Source: an uncultured Bacilli bacterium
Lineage (GTDB): Bacteria > Bacillota_I > Bacilli_A > RF39 > UBA660
Direction of reading: 5' to 3'
Length of the DNA stretch: 64,000 bases
Assembly (NCBI GenBank): GCA_934162125.1
Contig: CAKPHU010000001.1
Coordinates: 1-64,000, forward strand
The notes under the pieces are model-generated. The model saw only the letters and a program-made list of their open reading frames with translations, searched no databases and was not told the origin of the DNA. This document shows positions 62,902 through 64,000 of the stretch, in pieces; the first letter of the stretch is position 1, and each line of letters opens with the position of its first letter. The position numbers were made by a program, and so were the translations under genes.

Positions 62902-63732
62902 TTATTTTTGGTCATAGTCTTCTAAGAAACTTTTGTAGACACCAGCTTTCTTAGTACCTAGGACACAATCTAGATTGACATTGTCTAGGGCTTTAAAAAT
63001 GTTATAGTCAATATTTTTATTTATTTTACGTAGATTTTTAATAAGTTCTTTCATTTCTTTTCTTTTGCTTGTGCCATCGTTAATTAAAGAACATCCTTCA
63101 GTAAAACGACAAGCACAATTAATGAAAGTTAATTCGTTAGAATTACGCCAGCTTATAATGGCTTCTTCTTTAACGTGATATAGGGGTCTGATTAATTCAA
63201 TACCTGGAAAGTTATCAGAATGTAGTTTAGGCATCATAGTTTTGATTTCAGAACCATAAAACATTGATAGTAATGTTGTTTCAATTACATCATCAAAATG
63301 ATGACCTAATGCTATTTTGTTGCATCCTAATTCTTGAGCTTTTTTGTATAGGCAACCACGGCGCATACGAGCACATAAATAACAGGCACTCTTAGAATCA
63401 ACACTTGCGACGATATCAAAAATATCACTATTAAATATTTCAATTGGAACATTTAATGTTTTAGCGTTATCAATGATAAAGTCACGATTATATTCGTTGT
63501 AACCAGGATCCATAACAACGTAATGAGCGTTAAAATGGACTTTCCCGTGACGAGCTAGTTCTTCGATACACTTAGCAAGTAAGAATGAGTCTTTACCACC
63601 ACTAATACAAACCATGATGTTGTCATTTTCTTCAATTAAATTATAGTCTTGAACGGCAGAAATAAATTTACTCCAAATGTCTTTACGATATTTTTTTATA
63701 ATACTACGTTCTATTTCTTTATATTTTTCCAT
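62902..63732 (-). CDS. TtcA-like tRNA thiolase (PP-loop ATPase)
   Basis: A 276-residue protein of the TtcA/TilS superfamily. The PP-loop SGGKDS is at 44-49, followed by CYLCARMRRGCLYKKA (C-x-x-C) and a later NCACRFTEGC, fitting the Fe-S TtcA/TtuA-type layout. TtcA makes 2-thiocytidine 32 in tRNA. It overlaps a cysteine desulfurase gene by 14 bases, its natural sulfur source. Confidence 0.88.
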   Translation of the reverse strand: MEKYKEIERSIIKKYRKDIWSKFISAVQDYNLIEENDNIMVCISGGKDSFLLAKCIEELARHGKVHFNAHYVVMDPGYNEYNRDFIIDNAKTLNVPIEIFNSDIFDIVASVDSKSACYLCARMRRGCLYKKAQELGCNKIALGHHFDDVIETTLLSMFYGSEIKTMMPKLHSDNFPGIELIRPLYHVKEEAIISWRNSNELTFINCACRFTEGCSLINDGTSKRKEMKELIKNLRKINKNIDYNIFKALDNVNLDCVLGTKKAGVYKSFLEDYDQK

Positions 63733-64000
63733 TTAATTCATACTCCTTATATATTTTTGCGAAGGTTTCTAAAAAGATATTAACTTCTTCGGGCGTTGTT
63801 AAGTGGGAAAGACTTAGGCGAACGGAAGAAAGTGACAAGTTTTTATCTTTAGTTACGGCATAAACAAGCTTGGATGGGGTTTCAATAGGACAACAAGATG
63901 TCTTTGTTGAAACATAGATTTCTTCCTCTTCTAGTCTTTTTTGAATGTCTAGAGCACGTACTCCTTTAATACTAAAATTGATTGTATGAGGAATAGAAGA
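63719..64000 (-). CDS. Cysteine desulfurase, C-terminal part (cut by window end)
   Basis: An open frame runs from the window edge to a stop at 63719-63721, about 93 residues. IPHTINFSIKGVRALDIQKR, YVSTKTSCCPIE (active-site Cys loop as S-C-C) and LSSVRLSLSHLTTPEEV match the C-terminus of NifS/IscS-type class V aminotransferase-fold enzymes. These convert Cys to Ala and pass persulfide to thiolases. It is upstream of and overlaps the TtcA-like gene, so both likely act together. Confidence 0.88.
   Translation of the reverse strand, partial: SSIPHTINFSIKGVRALDIQKRLEEEEIYVSTKTSCCPIETPSKLVYAVTKDKNLSLSSVRLSLSHLTTPEEVNIFLETFAKIYKEYELNGKI

Noticed and set aside
1..64000. CRISPR arrays, prophage, insertion sequences and rRNA genes
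   Set aside because: No regularly spaced repeats, transposase, integrase other than the XerD-like gene, or rRNA sequence was seen.

Overview
The window is a low-GC chromosomal segment from a walled, Gram-positive, spore-lineage Firmicute. It carries murC, a class B sortase, T-box control and four sporulation genes (spoIVB, spoIIGA, sigE, spoIIM). TGA is used as a stop (for example at 8057-8059 and 16386-16388), so this is standard code 11 and not a Mycoplasma-type genome, although gene content and AT-richness resemble uncultured gut Bacilli close to the Mollicutes/Erysipelotrichia. That placement is inference; no rRNA gene is present to test it.

Layout. 1-820: the 3' end of one tRNA, a 3' half of a second tRNA-Met-like sequence, a MazG-like pyrophosphohydrolase and tRNA-Gln(CUG). 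0.85-10 kb: gltX, lemA plus a TPM-domain partner, mutS, an unknown protein with an ADP-ribosyltransferase-like C-terminus, then nusB-xseA-xseB. 10-16.4 kb: a minus-strand block with sortase B, then a tandem duplication of a two-gene cassette (alpha/beta-hydrolase multidomain protein plus LXG/WXG-like helical protein), each copy with its own promoter and terminator. 16.5-21.2 kb: two MacB-like ABC ATPase-FtsX permease fusions. 21.3-24.2 kb: spoIVB, a small membrane protein, spoIIGA-sigE. 24.2-28.4 kb: membrane-anchored protein, tdk, unknown protein, YigZ, AI-2E-family permease. 28.4-33.3 kb: a T-box with a GCU (Ala) specifier, two P-loop kinases, alaS and holA. 33.3-38.2 kb: rarA, xerD-like recombinase, deoB, a DUF1540 protein and a transglutaminase-like protein.

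38.2-39.05 kb is a gene-free, extremely AT-rich stretch with a clear 28-bp dif site at 38802-38829. Genes to its left are mostly on the + strand and genes to its right almost all on the - strand, as expected where the two replichores meet. I therefore read this window as the replication terminus.

39-64 kb, mostly minus strand: DUF2752 and DUF4190 membrane proteins, an XRE-type protein, mnmA, spoIIM, a 28-residue Prli42-like protein, MBL hydrolase, a heterodimeric ABC exporter, tRNA-Glu(CUC), murC, queH, a ZIP transporter, a Bax-inhibitor-1 protein, a thioredoxin-like lipoprotein, a giant RND permease fused to a YhgE-like domain under a divergent TetR regulator, a flavin-reductase-like protein, an Asp-box protein, Fic, a TtcA-like tRNA thiolase and the C-terminal part of a cysteine desulfurase cut by the window edge.

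The genome is compact: strong intrinsic terminators recur, and many have a stop codon inside the stem; convergent genes often share one hairpin. The best candidate for an undescribed system is the sortase / duplicated hydrolase-LXG cassette / paired ABC permease region (10.8-21.2 kb).
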